DNA of 64,000 nt, taken from positions 24,198,001 through 24,262,000 of the forward strand of contig NW_027480422.1 in the NCBI RefSeq assembly GCF_051401765.1, in the 5' to 3' direction. The position numbers and the translations under genes were made by a program. Below the pieces are notes generated by a model. That model saw only the letters and a program-made list of their open reading frames with translations, had not been told where the DNA came from and did not search any database. This DNA is from Calliopsis andreniformis (taxonomy: Eukaryota; Arthropoda; Insecta; Hymenoptera; Andrenidae). Shown in pieces: positions 48,643 to 63,360 of this stretch; position 1 is the first letter of the stretch; each line of letters starts with the position of its first letter.

Positions 48643-51600
48643 TTCCGGGCAACCTAGGCTTCACTCTAGGGCGTTGCTCCACCAGATCGAATAGTTAGGG
48701 CCTTAGAAGTCAACGCCCGAAGCATAAAATACAATAAAAATACAATAGCATTTTCATCGTATAAAATGAATAATTGCAATCAGTGTGATGGTAACGGTCA
48801 TTTCTACGTTCCGGGCAACCTAGGCTTCGCTGTAGGGCGATGCTCCACCAGATTGAATAGTTGGGGCCTAAGAAGTAAACGCCAGAAGCATAACACAGAA
48901 TATATATACAACAGCTGTTTCATCGTATAAAACGCATAATTGCATCCAATGTGAAAGTGATAGCCATTTCTACGTTCCGGGCAACCTAGGATTCAATCTA
49001 GGGCGTTGTTCCACCAGATCGAATAGCAAGGGCCTAAGAAGTCAGCGCCAGAAGCATAACATACAATATAAATACAACAGTGTTTCCATAGTATAAAACG
49101 AATAATTGCATCCAGTGTGAAAGTAATGGCCATTTCTACGTTCCGGGCAACCTAGGCTTGACTCTAGTGCGTTGCTGCACCAGATCGAATAGTTAGGGCC
49201 TTAGAAGTCAACGCACGAAGCATAAAATACAATAAAGATACAACAGTTTTTCCATCGTGTAACTGGAATAATTGCAACCAGTGTGATAGTGATAGTCATT
49301 TCGACGTTCCGGGTAAGCTAGGCTTCAATCTAGGGCGTTTTCCCACCAGATCGAATAGTTAGGGCCTTAGAAGTCATCGCCCGAAGCATAAAATGCAAAA
49401 TAAATAGAACAGTTCTTCCATTGTATAAAGCGAATAATTGAAACGAGTGGGAATGTTATGGTCATTTCTACGTTCCGGGCAACCTTGGCTTAACTCCTGG
49501 GCGTTGCTCCACCAGTTCGAATAGTTAGGGACTTTGAAGTCAACACCAGAAGCATAAAACACAATATAAATACAACAGCTTTACCATCGTATTTAATGTA
49601 TATTTGCAAACAGTCTGAAAGTAAAGGCCACTGCTACGTTCCGGGCAACCTAGGCTTAACTGTAGGGCGTTGCTCCACCAGATCGAATAGTTAGGGCCTT
49701 AGAAGTCAACGCCAGAAGCATAAAATACAAAATAGATACAACATTTTTTTCATCGTATATAATGTATATTTGCAAACAGTGTGAAAGTAAAGGCCATTTC
49801 TACGTTCTGGCCAACCTAGGCTTAGCTGTAGGGCGTTGCTCCACCAGGTCGCATAGTTAGGGACATAGAATTTAACGCCAGAATCATAAAATACAGTAAA
49901 GATGCAACAGTTATTCCATCGTATAACAGGAATAATTGCAACCAGTGTGAAGGTAATGGTCTTTTCTATGTTCCGGGCAACCTAGGCTTCAGTCTAGGGC
50001 GTCCTTCCACCAGATCGGATAGTTAGGGCCTAAGAAGTCAACGCCAGAAGCATAAAATACACTATAAATACAACAGCTTTACCATCGTATTTAATGTATA
50101 TTTGCAAACAGTGTGAAATTAAAGGTCACTTCTACGTTCCGGGCAACCTAGGCTTAACTGCAGGGCGCTGCTCCACCAGATCGAATAGTTAGGGCCTTAA
50201 AAGTCAACGCCCGAAGCATGAAATACAAAATAAATACAACAGATTTTCCATCGTATCAAATGAATAATCGCAAACAGTGTGAAGGTAATGGTCATTTATA
50301 CGTTCCGGGCAACCTAGGCTTCACTCTAGGGCGTTGCTACACCAGATCGAATAGTCAGGGCCTTAGAAGTCAACGCCATAAGCATAAAATACGATATAAA
50401 TACAACAGCTTTTCCATCGTATATAATGTACATTTGCAAACAGTCTGAAAGTAAAGGTCATTTCTACGTTCCGGGCAACCTAGGCTTAACTGTAGGGCGT
50501 TGCTCCACCAGATCGAATAGTTAGGGCCTTAGAAGTCAACGCCCGAAACATAAAATACAAAATAAATAGAACAGTTCTTCCATTGTATAAAACGAATAAT
50601 TGAAACCAGTGTGAACGTTATGGTCATTTCTACGTTCCGGGCAACCTTGGCTTAACTCCTGGGCGTTGCTCCACCAGATCGAATAGTTAGGGACTTTGAA
50701 TACAACGCCAGAAGCATAAAATACAATAAAAAGGCAACAGCTCTTCCATTGTATAACAGGAGTAACTGCAACCAGTGTGAAAGTATCTGTGATTTCTATG
50801 TTCCGGGTAACCTAGGCTTCACTCTAGGGCGTTGCTCCACCAGATCGAATAGCTAGGGACTTAGAATTCAACGCCAGAAGAATCAAATACAACTTAAGTA
50901 CAGCAGCTTTACCATCGTATAAAATGAATAATCGCAAGCAGTGTGAAGGTAATGGTCACTTCCACGTTCCGGACAAGCTAGACTTCACTCTAGGGCGTTG
51001 CTCTACCAGATCGAATAGTTAGGGCCTAAGAAGTCAACGCCAGAAGCGTAAAATACAATATAAGTACAACAGTTTTTCCCTTGTATAACAGGAATAATTG
51101 CAACCAGTGTGAAAGCTATGGTCATTTCTACGTTCCGGGCAACCTAGGCTCCACTCTAGGGCGTTGCTCCACCACATCGAATAGTTAGGGCCTTAGAAGT
51201 CAACGCCAGAAGCATAAAATACGATATATGTACAACAGTCTTTCCATCGTATAGAATAAATAATTGCAACCAGTGCGCAAGTAATGGTCACTTCTACGTT
51301 CCGAGCAACCTAGGTTTCGCTCTATGGCGTTGCTCCAGCACATCGAATAGTTAGGGCCTTAGAAGTCAAAGCCAGAAGCATAAAATACAATATAAATACA
51401 ACAGTTTTTTCATCGTATAACAGGAATAATTGCAACAAGCCTGAAGGTAATGGTCATTTCTACGTTCCGGGCAACCTAGGCTTCACTCTAGAGCATTGCT
51501 CCACCAGATCGAATAGTTAGGGCCTAAGAAGACAATGCCAGAAGCATATAATACAATATAAATACAACAGCTTTTCCATCGTATATAATGTATATTTGCA

Positions 51601-52864
51601 AACAGTCTGAAAGTAAAGGTCATTTCTACGTTCCGGGCAACCTAGGCTTAACTGTAGGGCGTTGCTCCACCAGATCGAATAGTTAGGGCCTTAGATGCCA
51701 ACGCCCGAAGCATAAAATACAAAATAAATAGAACAGTTCTGCCATTGTATAAAACGAATAATTGAAACCAGTGTGAATGTTATGGTCATTTCTACGTTCC
51801 GGGCAACCTTGGCTTAACTCCTGGGCGTTGCTGCACCAGATCGAATAGTTAGGGACTTAGAATTCAACGCCAGAAGAATAAAATACAACATAAGTATAAC
51901 AGTTTTTCCATCGTATAAAATGTATAATTGCAAGCAGTGTGAAGGTAATGGTCATTTCTACGTTACGGGCAACCTAGGCTTTACACTAGAGAATTGCTCC
52001 ACCAGATAAAATAGCTGTGGACTTAGAATTCAACGCCATAAGCATAAAATACAAAATAAATACAACAGCTTTTCCATCGTATATAATGTATATTTGCAAA
52101 CAGTCTGAAAGTAAAGGTCATTTCTACGTTCCGGGCAACCTAGGCTTAACTGTAGGGCGTTGCTCCACGAGATCGAATAGTTAGGGACTTTGAATACAAC
52201 GCCAGAAGCATAAAATACAATAAAAATGCAACAGTTTTTCCATTGTATAACAGGAGTAACTGCAACCAGTGTGAAAGTACTGGTCATTTTTACGTTCCGG
52301 GTAGCCTAGGCTTCACTCTAGGGCGTTGCTCCTCCAGATCGAATAGCTAGGGACTTAGAATTCAACGCCAGAAGAAAAAAATACAACTTAAGTACAACAG
52401 TTTACCATCGTATTAAATGAATAATCGCAAACAGTTTGAAGGTAATGGTCACTTCCACGTTCCGGGCAGCCTAGGCTTAACTGTAGGGCGTTGCTCCACC
52501 AGATCGCATAGTTAGGGACTTAGAATTCAACGCAAGGAACATAAAATACAATAAAAATGCAAAAGTTTTTCAGTCGAATAACAGGAATAACTGCAACCAG
52601 TGTGAAAGTACTGGTCATTTCTACGTTCCGGGCAACCTAGGCTTCACTCTTGGGCGTTGCTCCATCACATCGAATAGTTACGGCCTTAGAAGTCAACTCC
52701 AGTAGCATAAAATACAATATAAATACAACAGCATTTCCATCGTATAAAATGATTGATTGGAGACAGTGTGAAAGTTATGGTCATTTCTACTTTCCGGGCA
52801 TCCTAGACTTAACTCTAGGGCATGTTCCACCAGATTGAGTAGTTAGGGACTTTGAATTCAACGC

Positions 52865-54275
52865 CAGAATCATAAAATACAATAAAGATGCAACAGTTAT
52901 TCCATCGTATAACAGGAATAATTGCAACCAGTGTGAAGGTAATGGTCTTTTCTATGTTCCGGGCAACCTAGGCTTCACTCTAGGGCGTCCTTCCGCCAGA
53001 TCGGATAGTTAGGGCCTAAGAAGTCAACGCCAGAAGCATAAAATACAATATAAATACAACAGCTTTACCATCGTATTTAATGTATGTTTGCAAACAGTGT
53101 GAAATTAAAGGTCACTTCTACGTTCCGGGCAACCTAGGCTTAACTGTAGGGCGCTGCTCCACCAGATCGAATAGTTAGGGCCTTAGAAGTCAACGCCCGA
53201 AGCATGAAATACAAAATAAATACAACAGATTTTCCATCGTATCAAATGAATAATCGCAAACAGTGTGAAGGTAATGGTCATTTATACGTTCCGGGCAACC
53301 TAGGCTTCACTCCAGGGCGTTGCTACACCAGATCGAATAGTCAGGGCCTTAGAAGTCAACGCCATAAGCATAAAATACGATATAAATACAACAGCTTTTC
53401 CATCGTATATAATGTACATTTGCAAACAGTCTGAAAGTAAAGGTCATTTCTACGTTCCGGGCAACCTAGGCTTAACTGTAGGGCGTTGCTCCACCAGATC
53501 GAATAGTTAGGGCCTTAGAAGTCAACGCCCGAAACATAAAATACAAAATAAATAGAAAGGTTCTTCCATTGTATAAAACGAATAATTGAAACCAGTGTGA
53601 ACGTTATGGTCATTTCTACGTTCCGGGCAACCTTGGCTTAACTCCTGGGCGTTGCTCCACCAGATCGAATAGTTAGGGACTTTGAATACAACGCCAGAAG
53701 CATAAAATACAATAAAAAGGCAACAGCTCTTCCATTGTATAACAGGAATAACTGCAACCAGTGTGAAAGTACTGGTGGTTTCTATGTTCCGGGCAACCTA
53801 GGCTTTACTCTAGAGAATTGCTCCACCAGATAGAATAGCTGGGGACTTAGAATTCAACGCCATAAGCATGAAATACAAAATAAATACAACAGCTTTTCCA
53901 TCGTATATAATGTATATTTGCAAACAGTCTGAAAGTAAAGGTCATTTCTACGTTCCGGGCAACCTAGGCTTAACTGCAGGGCGTTGCTCCACCAGATCGA
54001 ATAGTTAGGGACTTTGAATACAACGCCAGAAGCGTAAAATACAATAAAAATGGAACAGCTTTTCCAATGTAGAACAGGAATAACTGCAACCAGTATGAAA
54101 GCTATGGTCATTCCTACGTTCCAGGCAACCTAGGCTTCACTCTAGGGCGTTGCTCAACCATATCGAATAGCTACGGCCCTAGAAGACAACGCCATAACTA
54201 TAAGATACAATATAAATACAACAGTCTTTCCATCGTATAAAACGGATAATTGCAACCAGTCTGATAGTTATGGTC
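52865..54275 (-). repeat. 44-monomer-period block, partner at 60,165-61,575
   Basis: Offset 7,300 bp over about 8.5 monomers with very few changes (TAAGATACAAT versus TAATATACAAT near 54,200 / 61,500). The copies part at TACGTGCCGGGC versus TACGTTCCGGGCAAGC. Confidence 0.9.
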
Positions 54276-56599
54276 ATTTCTACGTGCCGGGCAACCTAGG
54301 CTTCACTCTAGAGCATTGCGCCACGAGATCGAATAGTTAGGGCCTAAGAAGACAACGCCAGAAGCATAAAATACAATATTAATACAACAGCTTTTCCATC
54401 GTATATAATGTATATTTGCAAACAGTGTGAAAGTAAAGGTCATTTCTACGTTCCGGGCAACCTAGGCTTAACTGTAGGGCTTCGCTCCACCAGATCCAAT
54501 AGTTAGGGCCATAGAAGTTAACGCCCGAAGCATGAAATACAAAATAAATAGAACAGTTTTTCCATTGTATAGAACGAGTAATTGCAACCAGTGTAAAAGT
54601 TATGGCCATTTCTACGTTCCGGGCAACCTTGGCTTAACTCCAGGGCGTTGCTCCACCAGATCGAATAGTTAGGGACTTTGAATACAACGCCAGAAGCATA
54701 AAATACAATAAAAATGCAACAGCTTTTCCATCGTATATAATGTACATTTGCAAACAGTCTGAAAGTAAAGGTCATTTCTACTTTCCGGGCAACCTAGGCT
54801 TAACTCTAGGGCATGTTCCACCAGATTGACTAGTTAGGGACTTTGAATTCAACGCCAGAAGCATAAAATACAATAAAAATGCAACAGCTCTTCCATTGTA
54901 TAACAGGAATAACTGCAACCAGTGAGAAAGCACTGGTCATTTCTACGTTCCGGGTAACCTAGGCTTCACTCCAGGGCGTTGCTCCACCAGATCGAACAGC
55001 TAGGGAGTTAGGATTCAACGCCAGAAGAATAAAATACAACCTAAGTACAACAGTTTTTCCATTGTATAAAACGAATAATTGAAACCAGTGTGAAAGTTAT
55101 GATCTTTTCTACGTTCCGCGCAACCTGGGCTTCACCCCAGGGCGTTGCTCCACCAGATCCAATAGTTGGGACCTAAGAAGTCGGCGCCAGAAGCATAAAA
55201 TACAAAATAGATACAACATTTTTTTCATCGTATATAATGTATATTTGCAAACAGTGTGAAAGTAAAGGCCATTTCTACGTTCTGGGCAACCTAGGCTTAA
55301 CTGTAGGGCGTTGCTCCACCAGATCGCATAGTTAGGGACATAGAATTTAACGCCAGAATCATAAAATACAATAAAGATGCAACAGTTTTTCCATTGTATA
55401 GAACGAATAATTGCAACCAGTGTGAAAGTTATGGTCATTTTTACGTTTCGGGTAACCTAGGCTTCACTCTAGGGCGTTGCTCCACCAGATCGAATAGCTA
55501 GGGACTTAGAATTCAACGCCAGAAGGATAAAATACAACATAAGTATAACAGTTCTTCCATCGTATAAAATGTATAATTGCAAGCAGTGTGAAGGTAATGG
55601 TCATTTCTACGTTCCGGGCAACCTAGGCTTCACTCTAGGGCGTTGTTCTACCAGAGCGAATAGTTAGGGCCTAAGAAGTCAACGCCAGAAGCATAAAATA
55701 CAATATAAATACAACAGCTTTTCCATCGTATATAATGTATATTTGCAAACAGTGTGAAAGTAAAGGTCATTTCTACGTTCCGGGCAACCTAGGCTTAACT
55801 GTAGGGCGTTGCTCCACCAGATCGAATGGATAGGGCCTTAGAAGTCAACGCCCGAAGCATGAAATACAAAATAAATAGAACAGTTTTTCCATTGTATAGA
55901 ACGAATCATTGCAACCAGTGTAAAAGTTTTGGTCATTTCTACGTTCCGGGCAACCTTGGCTTAACTCCAGGGCGTTGCTCCACCAGATCCAATAGTTAGG
56001 GACTTTGAATACAACGCCAGAAGCATAAAATACAATAAAAATGCAACAGTTTTTCCATTGTATAACAGGAATAACTGGAACCAGTGTGAAAGTACTGGTC
56101 ACTTCTACGTTCCGGGTAGCCTAGGCATCACTCCAGGGCGTTGCTCCACCAGATTGAATAGCTAGGGACTTAGAATTCAACGCCAGAAGAATCAAATACA
56201 ACTTAAGTACAACAGCTTTACCATCGTATAAAATGAATAATCGCAAACAGTGTGATGGTAATGGTCACTTCCACGTTCCGGACAACCTAGGCTTCAGTCT
56301 AGGGCGTTGCTCCACCAGGTCGAATAGTTAGGGCCTAAGAAGTCAACGCCAGAAGCTTAAAATGCAATATAAGTACAACAGTTTTTCCCTTGTATAACAG
56401 GAATAATTGCAACCAGTGTGAAAGCTATGGTCATTTCCACGTTCCGGGCAACCTAGGCTCCACTCTAGGGCGTTGCTCCACCACATCGAATGGTTAGGGC
56501 CTTAGAAGTCAACGCCAGAAGCATAAAATACGATATATGTACAACAGTTTTTCCATCGTATAGAATAAATAATTACAACCAGTGCGCAAGTAATGGTCA

Positions 56600-57440
56600 T
56601 TTCTACGTTCCGAGCAACCTAGGTTTCGCTCTATGGCGTTGCTCCACCACATCGAATAGTTAGGGCCTTAGAAGTCAATGCCAGAAGCATAAAATACAAT
56701 ATAAATACAACAGTTTTTTCATCGTATAACAGGAATAATTGCAACAAGCCTGAAGGTAATGGTCATTTCCACATTCCGGGCAACATAGGCTTCACTCTAG
56801 AGCATTGCTCCACCAGATCCAATAGTTAGGGCCTAAGAAGACAACGCCAGAAGCATAAAATACAATATAAATACAACAGCTTTTCCATCGTATATAATGT
56901 ATATTTGCAAACAGTGTGAAAGTAACATCATTTCTACGTTCCGGGCAACCTAGGCTTAACTGTAGGGCGTCGCTCCAGCAGATCGAATAGTTAGGGCCTT
57001 AGAAGTCAACGCCCGAATCATGAAATACAAAATAAATAGAACAGTTTTTCCATTGTATAGAACGAATAATTGCAACCAGTGTGAAAGTTATGGTCATTTC
57101 TACGTTTCGGGTAACCTAGGCTTCACTCTAGGGCGTTGCTCCACGAGATCGAATAGCTAGGGACTTAGAATTCAACGCCAGAAGGATAAAATACAACATA
57201 AGTATAACAGTTCTTCCATCGTATAAAATGTATAATTGCAAGCAGTGTGAAGGTAATGGTCATTTCTACGTTCCGGGAAACCTAGGCTTCACTCTAGAGC
57301 ATTGCGCCACCAAATCGAATAGTTAGGGCCTAAGAAGACAACGCCAGAAGCATAAAATACAATATAAATACAACAGCTTTTCCATCGTATATAATGTATA
57401 TTTGCAAACATTGTGAAAGTAAAGGTCATTTCTACGTTCC
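56600..57440 (-). repeat. 30-monomer-period block, partner at 61,577-62,417
   Basis: Offset 4,977 bp. The next block, 57,600-58,280, pairs with 62,412-63,092 at 4,812 bp, so one monomer is missing from the downstream copy around 62,415. Shared markers are CGTCGCTCCAGCAGATC and TAGAGCATTGCGCCACC. Confidence 0.87.
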
Positions 57441-60400
57441 GGGCAACCTAGGCTTCACTCTAGGGCGTTGTTCCACCAGATCGAATAGTTAGGGCCTAAG
57501 AAGTCAACGCCAGAATCATAAAATACAATATAAATACAACAGCTTTTCCATCGTATATAATCTATATTTGCAAACAGTGTGAAAGTAAAGGTCATTTCTA
57601 CGTTCCGGGCAACCTAGGCTTAACTGTATAGCGTCGCTCCACCAGATCGAATAGTAAGGGCCTTAGAAGTCAACGCGCGAAGCATGAAATACAAAATAAA
57701 TAGAACAGTTTTTCGATTGTATAGAACGAATAATTGCAACCAGTGTAAAAGTTATGGTCATTTCTACGTTCCGGGCAACCTTGGCTTAACTCCAGGGCGT
57801 TGCTCCACCAGATCGAATAGTTAGGGACGTTGAATACAACGCCAGAAGCATAAAATACAATAAAAATGCAACAGTTTTTCCATTGAATAACAGGAATAAC
57901 TGCAACCAGTGTGAAAGTAATGGTCATTTCTACGTTCCGGGCAACCTAGGCTTCACTCTAGGGTGTTGCTCCACCACATCGTATAGCTAAGGCCTAGGAA
58001 GTCAACGCCTGAAGCATAAAATAAAATAAAAATACAACAGCTTTTCTATCGTATAAAACGAATAATTGCAACCAGTATGAAAGCTATGGTCACTTCTACG
58101 TTCCGGGCAACCTAGGCTTCTCTCTAGGGCGTTGCTCAACCACATCGAATACCTACGGCCCTAGAAGACAACGCCATAACTATAAAATACAATATAAATA
58201 CAACAGACTTTCCATCGTATAAAACGAATAATTGCAACCATTCTGATAGTTATGGTCATTTCTACGTCCCGGGCAACCTAAGCTTCAGCCTAGGGCGTTG
58301 CTCCACCAGATCGAATAGTTAGGGCCTAAGAAGACAATGCCAGAAGCATAAAATACAATATAAATACAACAGCTTTTCCATCGTATATAATGTATATTTG
58401 CAAACAGTCTGAAAGTAAAGGTCATTTCTACGTTCCGGGCAACCTAGGCTTAACTGTAGGGCGTTGCTCCACCAGATCGAATAGTTAGGGCCTTAGATGC
58501 CAACGCCCGAAGCATAAAATACAAAATAAATAGAACAGTTCTGCCATTGTATAAAACGAATAATTGAAACCAGTGTGAATGTTATGGTCATTTCTACGTT
58601 CCGGGCAACCTTGGCTTAACTCCTGGGCGTTGCTCCACCAGATCGAATTGTTAGGGACTTAGAATTCAACGCCAGAAGAATAAAATACAACATAAGTATA
58701 ACAGTTTTTCCATCGTATAAAATGTATAATTGCAAGCAGTGTGAAGGTAATGGTCATTTCTACGTTACGGGCAACCTAGGCTTTACACTAGAGAATTGCT
58801 CCACCAGATAGAATAGCTGTGGACTTAGAATTCAACGCCATAAGCATAAAATACAAAATAAATACAACAGCTTTTCCATCGTATTTAATGTATATTTGCA
58901 AACAGTCTGAAAGTAAAGGTCATTTCTACGTTCCGGGCAACCTAGGCTTAACTGTAGGGCGTTGCTCCACGAGATCGAATAGTTAGGGACTTTGAATACA
59001 ACGCCAGAAGCATAAAATACAATAAAAATGCAACAGTTTTTCCATTGTATAACAGGAGTAACTGCAACCAGTGTGAAAGTACTGGTCATTTTTACGTTCC
59101 GGGTAGCCTAGGCTTCACTCTAGGGCGTTGCTCCTCCAGATCGAATAGCTAGGGACTTAGAATTCAACGCCAGAAGAAAAAAATACAACTTAAGTACAAC
59201 AGTTTACCATCGTATTAAATGAATAATCGCAAACAGTTTGAAGGTAATGGTCACTTCCACGTTCCGGGCAGCCTAGGCTTAACTGTAGGGCGTTGCTCCA
59301 CCAGATCGCATAGTTAGGGACTTAGAATTCAACGCAAGGAACATAAAATACAATAAAAATGCAAAGGTTTTTCAGTCGAATAACAGGAATAACTGCAACC
59401 AGTGTGAAAGTACTGGTCATTTCTACGTTCCGGGCAACCTAGGCTTCACTCTTGGGCGTTGCTCCATGACATCGAATAGTTACGGCCTTAGAAGTCAACT
59501 CCAGAAGCATAAAATACAATATAAATACAACAGCATTTCCATCGTATAAAATGATTGATTGGAGACAGTGTGAAAGTTATGGTCATTTCTACTTTCCGGG
59601 CATCCTAGACTTAACTCTAGGGCATGTTCCACCAGATTGAGTAGTTAGGGACTTTGAATTCAACGCCAGAAGCATAAAATACAATAAAAATGCAATAGCT
59701 TTTCAATCGTATAAAAGGAATAACTGCAACCAGTGTGAAAGTACTGGGCATTTCTACGTTCCGGGTAACCTAGGCTTCACCATAGGGCGTTGCTCCACCA
59801 GATCGAGCAGCTAGGGAGTTAGAATTCAACGCCAGAAGAATAAAATACAACCTAAGTACAACAGTTTTTCCATTGTATAAAACGAATAATTGAAACCAGT
59901 GTGAAAGTTATGATCTTGTCTACGTTCCACGCAACCTGGGCTTCACCTCAGGGCGTTGCTCCACCAGATCCAATAGTTAGGACCTAAGAAGTCGGCGCCA
60001 GAAGCATAAAATACAAAATAGATACAACATCTTTTTCATCGTATATAATGTATATTTGCAAACAGTGTGAAAGTAAATGCTATTTCTACGTTCTGGCCAA
60101 CCTAGGCTTAGCTGTAGGGCGTTGCTCCACCAGGTCGCATAGTTAGGGACATAGAATTTAACGCCAGAATCATAAAATACAATAAAGATGCAACAGTTAT
60201 TCCATCGTATAACAGGAATAATTGCAACCAGTGTGAAGGTAATGGTCTTTTCTATGTTCCGGGCAACCTAGGCTTCACTCTAGGGCGTCCTTCCACCAGA
60301 TCGGATAGTTAGGGCCTAAGAAGTCAACGCCAGAAGCATAAAATACAATATAAATACAACAGCTTTACCATCGTATTTAATGTATGTTTGCAAACAGTGT

Positions 60401-63360
60401 GAAATTAAAGGTCACTTCTACGTTCCGGGCAACCTAGGCTTAACTGTAGGGCGCTGCTCCACCAGATCGAATAGTTAGGGCCTTAGAAGTCAACGCCCGA
60501 AGCATGAAATACAAAATAAATACAACAGATTTTCCATCGTATCAAATGAATAATCGCAAACAGTGTGAAGGTAATGGTCATTTATACGTTCCGGGCAACC
60601 TAGGCTTCACTCCAGGGCGTTGCTACACCAGATCGAATAGTCAGGGCCTTAGAAGTCAACGCCATAAGCATAAAATACGATATAAATACAACAGCTTTTC
60701 CGTCGTATATAATGTACATTTGCAAACAGTCTGAAAGTAAAGGTCATTTCTACGTTCCGGGCAACCTAGGCTTAACTGTAGGGCGTTGCTCCACCAGATC
60801 GAATAGTTAGGGCCTTAGAAGTCAACGCCCGAAACATAAAATACAAAATAAATAGAAAGGTTCTTCCATTGTATAAAACGAATAATTGAAACCAGTGTGA
60901 ACGTTATGGTCATTTCTACGTTCCGGGCAACCTTGGCTTAACTCCTGGGCGTTGCTCCACCAGATCGAATAGTTAGGGACTTTGAATACAACGCCAGAAG
61001 CATAAAATACAATAAAAAGGCAACAGCTCTTCCATTGTATAACAGGAATAACTGCAACCAGTGTGAAAGTACTGGTGGTTTCTATGTTCCGGGCAACCTA
61101 GGCTTTACTCTAGAGAATTGCTCCACCAGATAGAATAGCTGGGGACTTAGAATTCAACGCCATAAGCATGAAATACAAAATAAATACAACAGCTTTTCCA
61201 TCGTATATAATGTATATTTGCAAACAGTCTGAAAGTAAAGGTCATTTCTACGTTCCGGGCAACCTAGGCTTAACTGCAGGGCGTTGCTCCACCAGATCGA
61301 ATAGTTAGGGACTTTGAATACAACGCCAGAAGCGTAAAATACAATAAAAATGGAACAGCTTTTCCAATGTATAACAGGAATAACTGCAACCAGTATGAAA
61401 GCTATGGTCATTCCTACGTTCCAGGCAACCTAGGCTTCACTCTAGGGCGTTGCTCAACCATATCGAATAGCTACGGCCCTAGAAGACAACGCCATAACTA
61501 TAATATACAATATAAATACAACAGTCTTTCCATCGTATAAAACGGATAATTGCAACCAGTCTGATAGTTATGGTCATTTCTACGTTCCGGGCAAGCTAGA
61601 TTTCGCTCTATGGCGTCGCTCCACCACATCGAAGAGTTAGGGCCTTAGAAGTCAATGCCAGAAGCATAAAATACAATATAAATACAACAGTTTTTTCATC
61701 GTATAACAGGAATAATTGCAACAAGCCTGAAGGTAATGGTCATTTCCACATTCCGGGCAACATAGGCTTCACTCTAGAGCATTGCTCCACCAGATCCAAT
61801 AGTTAGGGCCTAAGAAGACAACGCCAGAAGCATAAAATACAATATAAATACAACAGCTTTTCCATCGTATATAATGTATATTTGCAAACAGTGTGAAAGT
61901 AAAGGTCATTTCTACGTTCCGGGCAACCTAGGCTTAACTGTAGGGCGTCGCTCCAGCAGATCGAATAGTTAGGGCCTTAGAAGTCAACGCCCGAATCATG
62001 AAATACAAAATAAATAGAACAGTTTTTCCATTGTATAGAACGAATAATTGCAACCAGTGTGAAAGTTATGGTCATTTCTACGTTTCGGGTAACCTAGGCT
62101 TCACTCTAGGGCGTTGCTCCACCAGATCGAATAGCTAGGGACTTAGAATTCAACGCCAGAAGGATAAAATACGACATAAGTATAACAGTTCTTCCATCGT
62201 ATAAAATGTATAATTGCAAGCAGTGTGAAGGTAATGGTCATTTCTACGTTCCGGGAAACCTAGGCTTCACTCTAGAGCATTGCGCCACCAAATCGAATAG
62301 TTAGGGCCTAAGAAGACAACGCCAGAAGCATAAAATACAATATAAATACAACAGCTTTTCCATCGTATATAATGTATATTTGCAAACATTGTGAAAGTAA
62401 AGGTCATTTCTACGTTCCGGGCAACCTAGGCTTAACTGTATAGCGTCGCTCCACCAGATCGAATAGTAAGGGCCTTAGAAGTCAACGCGCGAAGCATGAA
62501 ATACAAAATAAATAGAACAGTTTTTCGATTGTATAGAACGAATAATTGCAACCAGTGTAAATGTTATGGTCATTTCTACCTTCCGGGCAACATTGGCTTA
62601 ACTCCAGGGCGTTGCTCCAACAGATCTAATAGTTAGGGACTTTGAATACAACGCCAGAAGCATAAAATACAATAAAAATGCAACAGTTTTTCCATTGTAT
62701 AACAGGAATAACTGCAACCAGTGTGAAAGTAATGGTCATTTCTACGTTCCGGGCAACCTAGGCTTCACTCTAGGGCGTTGCTCCACCACATCGTATAGCT
62801 AAGGCCTAGGAAGTCAACGCCTGAAGCATAAAATAAAATAAAAATACAACAGTTTTTCTATCGTATAAAACGAATAATTGCAACCAGTATGAAAGCTATG
62901 GTCACTTCTACGTTCCGGGCAACCTAGGCTTCTCTCTAGGGCGTTGCTCAACCACATCGAATACCTACGGCCCTAGAAGACAACGCCATAACTATAAAAT
63001 ACAATATAAATACAACAGACTTTCCATCGTATAAAACGAATAATTGCAACCAGTCTGATAGTTATGGTCATTTCTACGTCGCGGGCAACCTAGGCTTCAG
63101 CCTAGGGCGTTGCTCCACCAGATCGAATAGTTAGGGCCTTAGAAGTCAACGCCAGAAGCATAAAGTACAATAGAAATCCAACAGTTTGTCCATCGTATAA
63201 CTGGAATAATTGCAACCAGTGTGAAAGTGATAGTCATTTCTACGTTCCGGGCATCCTAGGCTTCAATCTACGGCGTTGTTCCACCAGATCGAATTGTAAG
63301 GGCCTGAGAAGCAAACGCCAGAAGCATTAAATACAATATAAATACAACAGTTTTTCCATT